A DNA stretch of 64,000 bases from Bradyrhizobium sp. 1 (GTDB taxonomy: Bacteria > Pseudomonadota > Alphaproteobacteria > Rhizobiales > Xanthobacteraceae). Position 1 is the stretch's first letter, and every line of letters begins with the position of its first letter. Under the pieces are notes generated by a model. That model searched no databases, was not told where the DNA came from, and was given only the letters and a program-made list of their open reading frames with translations. Shown piece by piece: positions 9,340 to 18,470 of the stretch. The position numbers and the translations under genes are program-made. Location: positions 186,001 through 250,000 of the forward strand of contig NZ_JADPJH010000034.1 of the NCBI RefSeq assembly GCF_023073315.1, given 5' to 3'.

Positions 9340-10380
9340 TCAGCACTTCACCCGCTTCTGCTCGCGATCCACCGCGGCTTTGACGCCGCCCGACGCACGC
9401 GGATATTTGCGGCCGACTTCGCCGAAGGCGGCGCAGGCGGCTTCCTTCTCCTTCAGCGCCGCCAGCGACTGGCCGAGCCGCAGCAGGGCATCCGGCGCCT
9501 TGGCCGATTTGTCGTACTTCGTGGTAACGGCAAGGAAGGCTTCGGCGGCGTCGCGATATTGCTGGCGCTGATAGTAGCTCTCGCCGAGCCAGTATTGCGC
9601 GTCGCCGAGCAGCGGGTCGCTCGGATATTTCTGCGCAAAATTCTTCATGGTCTGCTCGGCCAGCGCATAGTCCTTGCGCTGCATGTAGCCGATGCCGAGG
9701 TCGAACTCGTCGCGCGGCGTCGCCGAGGGCGGCAAGGTGGTGAGGCCAGCGCCCGCCGCCTGCCCCTGCTGGGCCGGCGGATAGCCGGGCTGTGCTGCCG
9801 GCGGCACGCCTTGCTGATAGCGCGGGCTGGTGTTGGCGAGATCGAGCGGCTCGCCGGCGTTGCGCCCGCCGGGCGCGCCGGCTCCCGCCGGCATCGGCTG
9901 CTGTCCGCCGCCAAGGGCGCGCGGTGCGCCGGGCGCGTTCGGGTTCTGGCTCGGGTCGAAGGAATCGCCGCGGCGGCGCGTGCCGGGGGCGCCGGGCGCC
10001 GGCTGCTCCTGAATGATCGGCGCGGGAGCGGCGATCTGCGGCTGCTCGTAGTTCGGCTGCACGGCCTGCTGCTGCTGGCGATAAGGCGGCGCGACTTGAG
10101 CGGGCGGCATGGCGGCGGCGTTGGGCTGGCCCTGTCCGGGCGCGGCTTGCGCACCGCCTTCGAGCGCCCGCAGGCGGTCCTCGAGCTGGCGGTTGCGGTA
10201 TTGCAGCTCCTCGTTCTGGCCGGTGAGCTGGCGCAGCTGGTTCTCCAGCCGCTCGATACGCATCTCGGGATCATCGTCCGACTGCGCCAAAACAGGCGAA
10301 CTCAACAAGACCGGCGAGCAGAAGGAGAGCAGCGCGGCGATGGCCACGGTGCCGGTAAAGACCTTGGATCTGGATGACAT
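9340..10380 (-). CDS. cpoB: Tol-Pal system protein CpoB (YbgF), TPR protein
   Basis: A 346-residue periplasmic protein. A signal peptide (from MSSRSKVFTGTVAIAALL) is followed by a coiled-coil with heptads around RIERLENQLRQLTGQNEEL. A long proline/glutamine/alanine-rich linker follows, then three C-terminal TPR units beginning EFDLGIGYMQRKDYALAEQ. This is the YbgF/CpoB architecture; the protein coordinates peptidoglycan synthesis with Tol-Pal constriction and binds TolA. The start at 10380 has AGGGCAAG upstream and gives a proper signal peptide, whereas the longer frame to 10530 does not. The linker is longer than in E. coli. Placed after pal as usual. Confidence 0.92.
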   Translation of the reverse strand: MSSRSKVFTGTVAIAALLSFCSPVLLSSPVLAQSDDDPEMRIERLENQLRQLTGQNEELQYRNRQLEDRLRALEGGAQAAPGQGQPNAAAMPPAQVAPPYRQQQQAVQPNYEQPQIAAPAPIIQEQPAPGAPGTRRRGDSFDPSQNPNAPGAPRALGGGQQPMPAGAGAPGGRNAGEPLDLANTSPRYQQGVPPAAQPGYPPAQQGQAAGAGLTTLPPSATPRDEFDLGIGYMQRKDYALAEQTMKNFAQKYPSDPLLGDAQYWLGESYYQRQQYRDAAEAFLAVTTKYDKSAKAPDALLRLGQSLAALKEKEAACAAFGEVGRKYPRASGGVKAAVDREQKRVKC

Positions 10381-10505
10381 CTTGCCCTGACGACGAAAGC
10401 GAAATGGTCTGCGACGGAACATTCGACGCGCCACACATTGAAAGGCACTACGCCAAAAATGTGGCTGGCACCACGGGGTTGCTGTCACAGATCGCTGAAA
10501 CGAAA

Positions 10506-10527
10506 CCGGCGCCCGAGAGGGCGCCGG
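10506..10527 (-). terminator. Terminator between pal and cpoB
   Basis: Perfect 9-bp stem CCGGCGCCC / GGGCGCCGG with a four-base loop. On the minus strand it is followed by TTTCGTTT. It would end or attenuate the pal transcript before cpoB. Confidence 0.75.
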
Positions 10528-10569
10528 CATAATCGGTTTCTGAAGATGAACGGCGGCTGACCAGAAGCG

Positions 10570-11058
10570 TCAGGAGCTCGCGTTCAGCACGGTCACGGCA
10601 CGACGGTTCTGCGACCAGCAGGAGATGTCGTTACAGACGGCCACCGGCCGCTCTTTGCCGTAGGAAATCGTGCGCATGCGGTTGGCGTCGATCCCGCGCG
10701 AGGCGAGGAACGAACGCACCGACTGGGCGCGGCGCGCGCCGAGCGCAATGTTGTATTCGCGGGTGCCGCGCTCGTCGGCATGACCTTCGATGGTGAAGGA
10801 GTAGCGCGGATAGTTCTGGAGCCACTGCACCTGCTTCTCCAGGGTCACCATGGCCTGCGGGGTCAGATCGGTCTGGTCGCTCTCGAAGAACACGCGGTCG
10901 CCCACGTTCACGACGAAGTCCTGCGGGCTGCCCGGCGACGCCACGCTCCCGTTGGCGTCCAGGGCCGAGTTCTGCTTGGCGCAGGCGCCCATCGACAGTG
11001 CGATGGCGACCACCGCGGCCAGCTTCAATCCCTGGAGGATACGCATAGGATATTTCAT
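10570..11058 (-). CDS. pal: Peptidoglycan-associated lipoprotein Pal
   Basis: A 162-residue protein. The lipoprotein signal ends in SMGAC (lipid cysteine near residue 26), and the OmpA-like domain carries FTIEGHADERGTREYN and LGARRAQSVRSFL, the meso-diaminopimelate-binding motifs. Pal anchors the outer membrane to peptidoglycan and is released or gathered at the septum by TolB and TolA. GGAGG lies at proper distance from the ATG at 11058. An unusual feature is two cysteines close to the C-terminus (VCNDISC), probably a disulphide. It is separated from tolB by two unrelated genes. Confidence 0.95.
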   Translation of the reverse strand: MKYPMRILQGLKLAAVVAIALSMGACAKQNSALDANGSVASPGSPQDFVVNVGDRVFFESDQTDLTPQAMVTLEKQVQWLQNYPRYSFTIEGHADERGTREYNIALGARRAQSVRSFLASRGIDANRMRTISYGKERPVAVCNDISCWSQNRRAVTVLNASS

Positions 11059-11330
11059 TCCGGAGCCTCCACGCTCACGTTCGTCCACTGCTGTCCGGTC
11101 TACAGGGGGTTGGTTAAGCGAACGTTCCGTCAACCTTGACGGAACCTTGCCTCAGCCGGTCAAATGCCCCCAACCCGCGAAAAGCAATCGTCATGGTTAA
11201 TGGGTTGTAAATGTGGCGCGAGGGTGAAGGCAAGCCGCGTTAACCGGCAAAAACGCTGGCCTTGCTTGAATTTTGGGCCTGAGAGCGGAGAATCCCGGAA
11301 GCGCCTTCAGGCAAGGCGTGCGCGCCTCGA

Positions 11331-12056
11331 TCAGGCGAGGGCGGCTTCCGCCACCAGCACCGGCCGCTGCGGGACCTGACGCTGACCGCCGCGCCCGAAC
11401 AGCATCCGCCGCTCGAAGGCGGTGGACCGCATGATCGGATAGCGTTCGAACACCTTCTTGCGGAAGGTCGGGAAATCAGCCGCCATCAGTCCGAACGGCT
11501 TGGTGAGGCCGGGCACCAGCCGCGGCTCGGCGATGGTCTCGTGCAGGAACACCCGCCGATAAAACGCCTGATGCTCGGGACGCACGATGGCAAGGCCGAG
11601 ATCGGCATTGAAATGCTCGCACGCCATGTAGGCGAGCCGGGTCGTCAGATACGGTAATTCCGGAACGCGCTTGACCTGGTCGGGATCGGCGACAAAGCGG
11701 GTCGGATCGATCATGACCTCGCCGCGATCGAGCCGCGGCAGCAGGATGTCCGGGAAGACGTCGGCCGAGGTGGATTCGCGCCATTCCGAGGTCAGCACGC
11801 TGATGCGCACCGAGCTGCAAAGCTGGCCACGGAGATAGACGCCGAAGGTCCAGGCGTTCGGCTGTTCGTCGTAGCGGTCGGTGACCCGCGCTTCCGCCGT
11901 TTCCTTGACGGCGCCTTCGCGCAGATAGGCGCGGTAGCGGAGATTATAGATCTCTTCCTTCTCCGCGGCCGTTTCCGCAAGATGATAATCGACGTCGGTC
12001 AGGAGCTCCGCACCCCGTCCAACAGCCGAAATGATCGCTCTGGCTGAGGACTGCAT
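11331..12056 (-). CDS. FeeM-like N-acyl amino acid synthase / GNAT-fold protein
   Basis: A 241-residue protein. The N-terminal half contains IYNLRYRAYLREGAV, then a middle segment DRYDEQPNAWTFGVYLRGQL and VMIDPTRFVADP. This resembles the FeeM/acyl-homoserine-lactone-synthase-like branch of the GNAT fold, in which an acyl group is moved from acyl-carrier protein to an amino acid. FYRRVFLHETIAEPR in the C-terminal half fits the same family. AAGGAG precedes the ATG. It is transcribed with the GGDEF/EAL gene towards pal. The product is unknown and the acyltransferase role is by family only. Confidence 0.65.
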   Translation of the reverse strand: MQSSARAIISAVGRGAELLTDVDYHLAETAAEKEEIYNLRYRAYLREGAVKETAEARVTDRYDEQPNAWTFGVYLRGQLCSSVRISVLTSEWRESTSADVFPDILLPRLDRGEVMIDPTRFVADPDQVKRVPELPYLTTRLAYMACEHFNADLGLAIVRPEHQAFYRRVFLHETIAEPRLVPGLTKPFGLMAADFPTFRKKVFERYPIMRSTAFERRMLFGRGGQRQVPQRPVLVAEAALA

Positions 12057-12234
12057 TCCAACTCCTTACGCACCACCGCTCACCACGCGCGCGAAGACAA
12101 CTTCCACGCGCGTAATGAATTGTTAACAGCTTCTTAACAATGAAGCAAAGCAATCGAAGGGTTAGGGTTAACCCCCCGTAGGACTACGGTGTCCAGCAAC
12201 AGACTGAAACGACAGGGAATTCCCGATGACGGGC

Positions 12235-14565
12235 TTAGGCGAAGGAGCGCGATCCGACGACCTGGAGCAGGCTCTCGCCGCGCCGTCCATGCGAGGCGTT
12301 GAGGAGCTGGCGCATCCGCACGGCGGGCACCGGACGGCTGAACAAATAGCCCTGCGCCTCCGAGACGGTGCCGTCGGCGCTGATCAGCTCAAGCTGCTCG
12401 TTGGTCTCGATGCCCTCGACCACGACGGCCATGCCGAGGTCGGCCGATAGCCGCGCGACGCCGCGCAGCAGCGTCAGCGGCCGGTCGGTGTCGATGCCTT
12501 CCAGGAAGGAGCGGTCGATCTTGACCTTCTGCATCGGGAAATTGTGCAGATAGCTGAGGCTCGAATAGCCGGTGCCGAAATCGTCCAGCGAGATGCGCAC
12601 GCCGAGCGCATGCAGCTGCGACAGGATATCGTGGGTCAGCTGGGTATTGCGCAGCAGCGAGGATTCGGTGATCTCGATCTCGAGGCGATGCGCCGGCAGG
12701 CCCGACACTTCGAGCGCGTAGCGGATCTCGCTGAGCACGTCGCGCTGGTGGAATTGCTGCGGCGAGAAGTTGACGGCGACGCTGACCCCGTCCGGCCACT
12801 TCATGCATTCCATGCAGGCGCGGCGCAGGATCCAGCGGCCGAGATCGACGATCAGGCCCATATCCTCGGCGACCGGGATGATGTCGACCGGCGAGACCGT
12901 GCCGCGCACCGGATGGTTCCAGCGCAGCAGCGCCTCGCAGGTGGTGATCCTGCCGGACTTGAGGTTGACCAGCGGCTGGTAGAACAGCTCGAACTCCTCG
13001 TTGGCCAGCGCCTTGCGCAGGTCGAGCTCGAGGATGCGGCGGGCCTCGACGGTCGCCGCCATCTCGTCGCGAAAGAAGCAGAAGGTGCCGCGGCCGTCGG
13101 CCTTGGCGCGGTACAGCGCCATGTCGGCGTTCTTGAGCAGCGTATCGGCGCTGGCGCCGTCCGGCGAGGTCAGCGCGATGCCGACGCTGGCGCCGATCTC
13201 GACGAGGTGATTGTCGATACGGTAACGCTCGCTCAGGCGTTCGACGATACGGCGGGCGAGGCTCGCGGCATCCTCGGGCGCGCCGATGTTCTGCTGGAAC
13301 ACGACGAACTCGTCGCCGCCGAAGCGGGCGACGAAATCGTCGGGACGCAGCATCTCGCGCAGGCGGTTGGCGACCGCGCACAACAGCTGGTCGCCGCAGG
13401 GATGACCGAGCGTGTCGTTGACCTGCTTGAACTGGTCGAGATCGACGAACAGCAGCGCGGAGAGCCGTTCGGCGTCGTGCGATTGTGCCAGCAGCCGCTC
13501 GATCTCGTCGCGGAACGAGACCCGGTTGGGCAGCGCCGTGAGCTCGTCATAGCGGGCGAGATGGCTGATACGGGCTTCGGCGTTGGTGCGCTCGGTGATG
13601 TCTTCCAGCAGCAGCACGGTGCCGCCGCCGGTCATCGGCTGGAACGTCCAGGACAGGGTGCGGCCGCGCGAGGGATCCGGATCGGCGGTGACGACCTCGC
13701 AGATCCGCGCATGCTCGATCTCGGCCAGAACCTGCTTGCCGCTCTCCGCCGAGAGGGAGCCTGCGGCGACGCAGGCCGCGACGATGTCGACGGCCGTGGC
13801 GCCGCGCTTGACCAGGTCTTCAGGCAATTCCATCAGTTCGCCGAAGCGATGGTTCATCACCGCAAGGCGGCCATCGGCGCGAAACATGCACAGGCCGTGC
13901 GGCATGTTGTTGAGCGCCGTATCGAACTGGCTCGCCAGCGCGGACTCGCGGAAGCTCGAGGTCAGCGCCTTCACGAAGATCGCGTGCAGGGTGAGGTTGA
14001 TATTCTTCAGCCCGATGAAGAAGAACACGAGCAGGATGGCGAGCCCGATATGATAGAAGCCGCCGTGCAGCACGAGAGCGAGCGACATCGGGAAGCAAGC
14101 GAGCGCGATGTGCCACTGGATCATCCGGGGCTGGCCGTAGTTGCGAGCGGCGCCGCCAGCGGTGTAGCCAATGCCGATGGCGACACAAAGCATGTCGGCA
14201 ACAGCATCCTCGTTGAGATAGATGACCACGAAGGCCCATAGGCCGAGCACCGCGGCATAGCTGATCGCACCGAGCCAGTAGCGCGGCTCCAGGTTCTTGG
14301 CCTCGTCGAATGATAGCGGGTGCGTGCGGTTTTCGTAGCTACGCATCTGGAACGCACGCGCGGTGCCGATGGCGATCAGAAGAAATGCGAGCGGCCAGAG
14401 CCAGACGTCGCCGGTCTTGAGCGCAGTCATGACCGCGGCCACGGCCGCGGAGGCCGAGCCCAGGAAGATCGCCCAGAAATTCTGAACCATAGAGTTGATC
14501 AGAGCGGCGTAGAGTATCGGCTCCAGCTCGTCTCGATCGCTCTGCTTCTGGTCAGCCAGCTGCAT
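12235..14565 (-). CDS. Membrane-bound GGDEF/EAL protein (diguanylate cyclase and c-di-GMP phosphodiesterase)
   Basis: A 776-residue protein with, in order: about five membrane helices (roughly 20-190), a PAS-like domain (about 215-330, FDTALNNMPHGLCMF), a GGDEF domain and an EAL domain. The cyclase site RFGGDEFVVF is intact and is preceded five residues upstream by RPDD, a product-inhibition I-site. The EAL domain keeps EALLRW, VNFSPQQF, EITESSL, DDFGTGYSSL, VKIDRSF and EAQGYLFSRP, so both activities look possible. It makes or breaks cyclic di-GMP at the inner membrane. It sits between tolB and the FeeM-like gene, an unusual place. Confidence 0.9.
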   Translation of the reverse strand: MQLADQKQSDRDELEPILYAALINSMVQNFWAIFLGSASAAVAAVMTALKTGDVWLWPLAFLLIAIGTARAFQMRSYENRTHPLSFDEAKNLEPRYWLGAISYAAVLGLWAFVVIYLNEDAVADMLCVAIGIGYTAGGAARNYGQPRMIQWHIALACFPMSLALVLHGGFYHIGLAILLVFFFIGLKNINLTLHAIFVKALTSSFRESALASQFDTALNNMPHGLCMFRADGRLAVMNHRFGELMELPEDLVKRGATAVDIVAACVAAGSLSAESGKQVLAEIEHARICEVVTADPDPSRGRTLSWTFQPMTGGGTVLLLEDITERTNAEARISHLARYDELTALPNRVSFRDEIERLLAQSHDAERLSALLFVDLDQFKQVNDTLGHPCGDQLLCAVANRLREMLRPDDFVARFGGDEFVVFQQNIGAPEDAASLARRIVERLSERYRIDNHLVEIGASVGIALTSPDGASADTLLKNADMALYRAKADGRGTFCFFRDEMAATVEARRILELDLRKALANEEFELFYQPLVNLKSGRITTCEALLRWNHPVRGTVSPVDIIPVAEDMGLIVDLGRWILRRACMECMKWPDGVSVAVNFSPQQFHQRDVLSEIRYALEVSGLPAHRLEIEITESSLLRNTQLTHDILSQLHALGVRISLDDFGTGYSSLSYLHNFPMQKVKIDRSFLEGIDTDRPLTLLRGVARLSADLGMAVVVEGIETNEQLELISADGTVSEAQGYLFSRPVPAVRMRQLLNASHGRRGESLLQVVGSRSFA

Positions 14566-14722
14566 TGCCTGTTACGCGTCCTGTTTGGCGCGTACTTTTA
14601 CCCAGCCGAGATGAAGTCTTTCTGAGGGAACATCGTTAAAGTCGAGTTGTTTTTCGGCAATAGCGAACCTGTTTCCGCTGAAATATCAAGCAACTAGGCA
14701 ATCGTTGCCGAGCACAAGGTGA
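14566..14722. other. Leader of the GGDEF/EAL gene
   Basis: About 160 bases upstream of the GGDEF/EAL start and before the repeat. It is AT-richer than the coding DNA (TTTTTCGGCAATAG, GAAATATCAAG) and is the likely promoter region. No motif could be assigned with confidence. Confidence 0.35.
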
Positions 14723-14903
14723 AGGAAAGCTTGCTTTCCTCACCGAACCCGAAAAAATCGGCGCGTTTTTTCGAAAACATCGCGCGTCCAAACGCGCGCT
14801 ACGAGAACCACGTTCCGATGGAATCGGAACGTGGTTCTCGATTCTTGTTTTGACGCGTTTTCTTCGCGCGAACCGGTACCCGCTTCGCTCGAAAACGCTC
14901 TAT
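14718..14903. repeat. Composite palindromic (RIME-like) intergenic element after tolB
   Basis: A chain of hairpins. It contains GGAAAGC-TT-GCTTTCC, GAAAAAA-N8-TTTTTTC, CGCGCG-N6-CGCGCG and a perfect 18-bp inverted repeat (CGAGAACCACG.. arms 14802-14819 and 14823-14840). The final block, CGCGTTTTCTTCGCGCG next to ACCGGTACCCGCTTCG and ending in AAAACGCTCTA, resembles dispersed elements I recall from Bradyrhizobium intergenic regions. It overlaps the tolB stop codon region and separates tolB from the GGDEF/EAL gene. Confidence 0.7.
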
Positions 14904-16270
14904 TGACCCGCCGTGGAAGACAGTAGCGGCGACCATGCCGGGTCGGAGGCGAATCCCGGCGTCGGCACCTTCAGCTCGTTGCGGCCGGAGATGTCGACGG
15001 AGAACAACGACGGTCCGCCGGCGCCGCCGGGATCGCGGAAGAACATCAGTACGCGGCCGTTCGGCGAGAAGGTCGGGCCTTCATTGTGATAGCCGGAGGT
15101 GAGCAGCCGCTCGCCGCTGCCATCCGGCTTCATCACGCCGATCGAGAACTGCCCGCCGCCTTGCCTGGTGAAGGCGATGTAATCGCCGCGCGGCGACCAC
15201 ACCGGCGTCGAATAGGTGGCGTTGGTGTCGTCCTTGGAGAAGGAGATGCGCTGAGCCTGTCCGCCGCCCGCCGCCATCACATAGATCTGCGACCTGCCGC
15301 CGCGATCGGATTCAAAGCAGATGCGGGTGCCATCCGGCGAGTAAGACGGAGACGTGTCGATCGCCGGCGTGTCGGTGAGGCGCGTGGTCGAGCGCGAGCG
15401 CAAATCCATCACGAACAGATTGGAATTACCGCCCTGCTGCAGGCTCATGATGACGCGCTGGCCGTCCGGCGAGAAACGGGGCGCAAAGGTCATGCCGGGG
15501 AAGTTGCCGACGGTCTCGCGCTGGCCGGTCTCGATATTGAAGAGATAGACCTTCGGATCGCCCTGCCCGAACTCCATGTAGGTGATCTCTTGCGAGTTCG
15601 GCGAGAAGCGCGGCGTCAGCACGAGGTCGGCGCCGCGGGTCAGGTAGCGCACATTGGCGCCGTCCTGGTCCATCATGGCGAGCCGCTTGACGCGGCGCTC
15701 CTTCGGCCCGGTCTCGTCCACGAACACGACGCGGCTGTCGAAATAGCCCTTCTCGCCGGTCAACTTCTCGTAGATCTGGTCGGAGATGATGTGGGCGATC
15801 CGGCGCCAATATTCCGGCGAGGTGAAATATTGCTGTCCCGCAAGCTGCTGGCCGGTGACCACGTCCCACAAGCGGAATTCGGCCTTGAGCCTTCCGTCCG
15901 GCTGCCGCGTCATGCGGCCGGTGACCAGCGCCTGCGCGTTGAGGGTCTTCCAGTTCTCGAATTGCGGCGCGACGTCGATGTTGCTGATGCGCTCGATGAA
16001 GGCGGCCTGGTCGATCGGGGCAAACAGGCCCGAGCGCTTCAGATTGTTGGTAATGACCTGGGTGACGCCGTTGCTGACATCGCCGTCGGCGGGCGAGCCC
16101 GGCACGAAATTGGAGATCGCGATCGGGATCGGCCGAAATTCGGTAGGGTCGATGCGGAGCCGCCCCTGCTGCGGCTGCTGGGCGAAGACCTGTCCACCCC
16201 CGAGCAGCGCGAGCGTCGATCCCGTGAGGGTCATGAAGCGGCGGCGGTTCATCGATCGAGCGTCATTCAT
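14900..16270 (-). CDS. tolB: Tol-Pal system periplasmic beta-propeller TolB
   Basis: A 456-residue protein with an N-terminal TolB domain (IPIAISNFVPGSP..) and a C-terminal six-bladed propeller. The propeller blades show the repeated FSPDG/FSPNG motif (RFSPNSQEITYMEF, RFSPDGQRVIMSL, YSPDGTRICFESD). TolB binds Pal and TolA in the periplasm. The signal region MNRRRFMTLTGSTLAL has RRRF before the hydrophobic stretch and looks twin-arginine-like. The start is uncertain: a GTG at 16297 overlaps the tolA stop (GTGA) and would add nine residues, and an ATG at 16252 would begin at MNRRRF. Confidence 0.94.
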   Translation of the reverse strand: MNDARSMNRRRFMTLTGSTLALLGGGQVFAQQPQQGRLRIDPTEFRPIPIAISNFVPGSPADGDVSNGVTQVITNNLKRSGLFAPIDQAAFIERISNIDVAPQFENWKTLNAQALVTGRMTRQPDGRLKAEFRLWDVVTGQQLAGQQYFTSPEYWRRIAHIISDQIYEKLTGEKGYFDSRVVFVDETGPKERRVKRLAMMDQDGANVRYLTRGADLVLTPRFSPNSQEITYMEFGQGDPKVYLFNIETGQRETVGNFPGMTFAPRFSPDGQRVIMSLQQGGNSNLFVMDLRSRSTTRLTDTPAIDTSPSYSPDGTRICFESDRGGRSQIYVMAAGGGQAQRISFSKDDTNATYSTPVWSPRGDYIAFTRQGGGQFSIGVMKPDGSGERLLTSGYHNEGPTFSPNGRVLMFFRDPGGAGGPSLFSVDISGRNELKVPTPGFASDPAWSPLLSSTAGQ

Positions 16271-16293
16271 CGCAAAATTCTTTTGTCCGGATG

Positions 16294-17253
16294 TCACAAC
16301 ATATCTTTCAGGCCGAAAGTCATTTCGATCTTCTTCCAGCCCTCATATTGCTGCCTGGGCATGAACGAATAGACCTGACATTGCACGATGGCGCGCTTGG
16401 CGCTCTCGGCCACGGCCTGGGCAATCGACTTGGACGGGCCGCGCACCTCGACGATAATAGGCTCGGCCGCAAGCGAGCCGTCGATCTTCATCGGGATGTC
16501 GATGTCGGCCTCGTATTGATCGGCGTCCTGCCCGTTATAGGTGGGCGTGAAGCAACGCCGGACCGCACTCGTGAACGCGCCCCGCCAGGTCGCAACGTTG
16601 TTGGAGGCCGTCCCGGAGGTCGTTCCAAGCGCAGCCGACGCGTTCAGCGCCGAGCCGCCGAGTTCATGCCGGGTCGGATCTCTCTTGTCGAGGTTGCGCT
16701 GAATCTGCGCGGGGTCGAACGGGCGCTCCATCGGCTTCGGCTGCTGCTGCGGCTGCACCGCCGCGACCTTTCGCTCCGGCGGCTTGGGCGGCGGCTTCTT
16801 GGTCTCCGGCTTCTTCAGGAGCTCGGCGAGCGGATCTTCCTTGGCCGGGTCAGGCTTCTTTTCCGCCGGCTTCGGCTCTTCCTTCGGCTTGGCTTCGGCG
16901 ACGGGCTTCGGCGGCTCGGGCTTCTTTTCGACCGGCTTCTCGACGGGTTTTGGCGGCGGCTCGGGCGTCGCGTTGGTCTTGATCAGCTCTTTCTTCTCGG
17001 TGACCTTGCCGACAGCGTCTTCCTCGGGTTTGGCTTCGGCGATCTTCTCGACCTTGGGCTTCGGCTCTTTCTTGTCGCCGGTCTTCTGCCCCGACATCAT
17101 CTTCGCGAGCTGATCGGAGGAGATGATGTCGATCGGAAGCGACTCTTCCGCCGGCACGAAAGCCCTGCTGCTATAGGCGAACAACCCCCATCCAAGCACA
17201 AGGACGTGGAGAGCAATCGACGCAACCAGTGTCTTGTCGACGTTCACCTTCAC
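16294..17253 (-). CDS. tolA: Tol-Pal system protein TolA
   Basis: A 319-residue protein with one N-terminal membrane anchor (LVASIALHVLVLGWGLFAY). A long Lys/Pro/Glu-rich domain II follows (KKEPKPKVEK, KPVEKPVEKKPEPPKP), then a C-terminal globular domain ending MTFGLKDML. TolA spans the periplasm, is energised by TolQ-TolR and contacts TolB and Pal. The start is GTG (GTG AAG GTG AAC), four bases after the tolR stop, so it is probably coupled. The proline content of domain II is higher than in enteric TolA, as usual in alphaproteobacteria. Confidence 0.93.
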   Translation of the reverse strand: MKVNVDKTLVASIALHVLVLGWGLFAYSSRAFVPAEESLPIDIISSDQLAKMMSGQKTGDKKEPKPKVEKIAEAKPEEDAVGKVTEKKELIKTNATPEPPPKPVEKPVEKKPEPPKPVAEAKPKEEPKPAEKKPDPAKEDPLAELLKKPETKKPPPKPPERKVAAVQPQQQPKPMERPFDPAQIQRNLDKRDPTRHELGGSALNASAALGTTSGTASNNVATWRGAFTSAVRRCFTPTYNGQDADQYEADIDIPMKIDGSLAAEPIIVEVRGPSKSIAQAVAESAKRAIVQCQVYSFMPRQQYEGWKKIEMTFGLKDML

Positions 17254-17257
17254 TGGC

Positions 17258-17710
17258 TTACGATCCCTGATCCGCCTCGGTGACGAGCGCCAGCTTCTTG
17301 AAGCCCGCGCCGGACAACAGGCCCATGACCTTGGCTACCGTTCCGTAGTCCGCCTTCTTGTCGGCGCGCAGATAGATGCGCTCCTCGAGCCCGCCGCGCG
17401 CGTCCGTGATCGCCTTCAGCTTCGGGATCAGCTCGTTGATCGCGATCTCGGAGTCGGCGATGAACACCTTGCCCTTGATGTCGACCGACATCTGGATCGG
17501 CTTCTGGTCGTTCTGCTCGAGGCTCTTGGCCTGGGTCTGCGGCAGGTCGAGCGGCACGCCGACCGTGAGCAGCGGCGCCGACACCATGAAGATGATGAGC
17601 AGCACCAGCATCACGTCGACCATCGGCGTGACGTTGATCTCGGCCATGACCGGCTTGCGCCGGCTGCGGCGCCCGCCGCCTCCGGACGAACTGGCTGCGT
17701 TCATGCCCAT
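17258..17710 (-). CDS. tolR: Tol-Pal system protein TolR (ExbD family)
   Basis: A 150-residue single-helix protein. The helix segment INVTPMVDVMLVLLIIFMV contains the essential aspartate (PMVDVML) of the ExbD/TolR proton channel, followed by a periplasmic domain. Together with TolQ it uses the proton motive force to energise TolA. An Arg-rich cytoplasmic N-terminus (GGGGRRSRRKP) precedes the helix. A second in-frame ATG lies two codons on. It sits 43 bases after tolQ and 4 before tolA. Confidence 0.95.
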   Translation of the reverse strand: MGMNAASSSGGGGRRSRRKPVMAEINVTPMVDVMLVLLIIFMVSAPLLTVGVPLDLPQTQAKSLEQNDQKPIQMSVDIKGKVFIADSEIAINELIPKLKAITDARGGLEERIYLRADKKADYGTVAKVMGLLSGAGFKKLALVTEADQGS

Positions 17711-17753
17711 GGTCTGGTGCCCAAATTGCCCTTCACACTATACATGCCGTCCG

Positions 17754-18470
<717 letters not shown>

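Noticed and set aside
12544..14241. A 565-codon open frame on the plus strand opposite the GGDEF/EAL gene
   Set aside because: It mirrors the minus-strand gene, whose domains and catalytic motifs are unmistakable. The composition (Arg/Asp/Ala/Val-rich) is that of an antisense frame in high-GC DNA.
14718..14903. Possible CRISPR-like or integron-like array after tolB
   Set aside because: The hairpins differ from one another and there are no regular spacers or repeated direct units, so it is a palindromic element, not an array.
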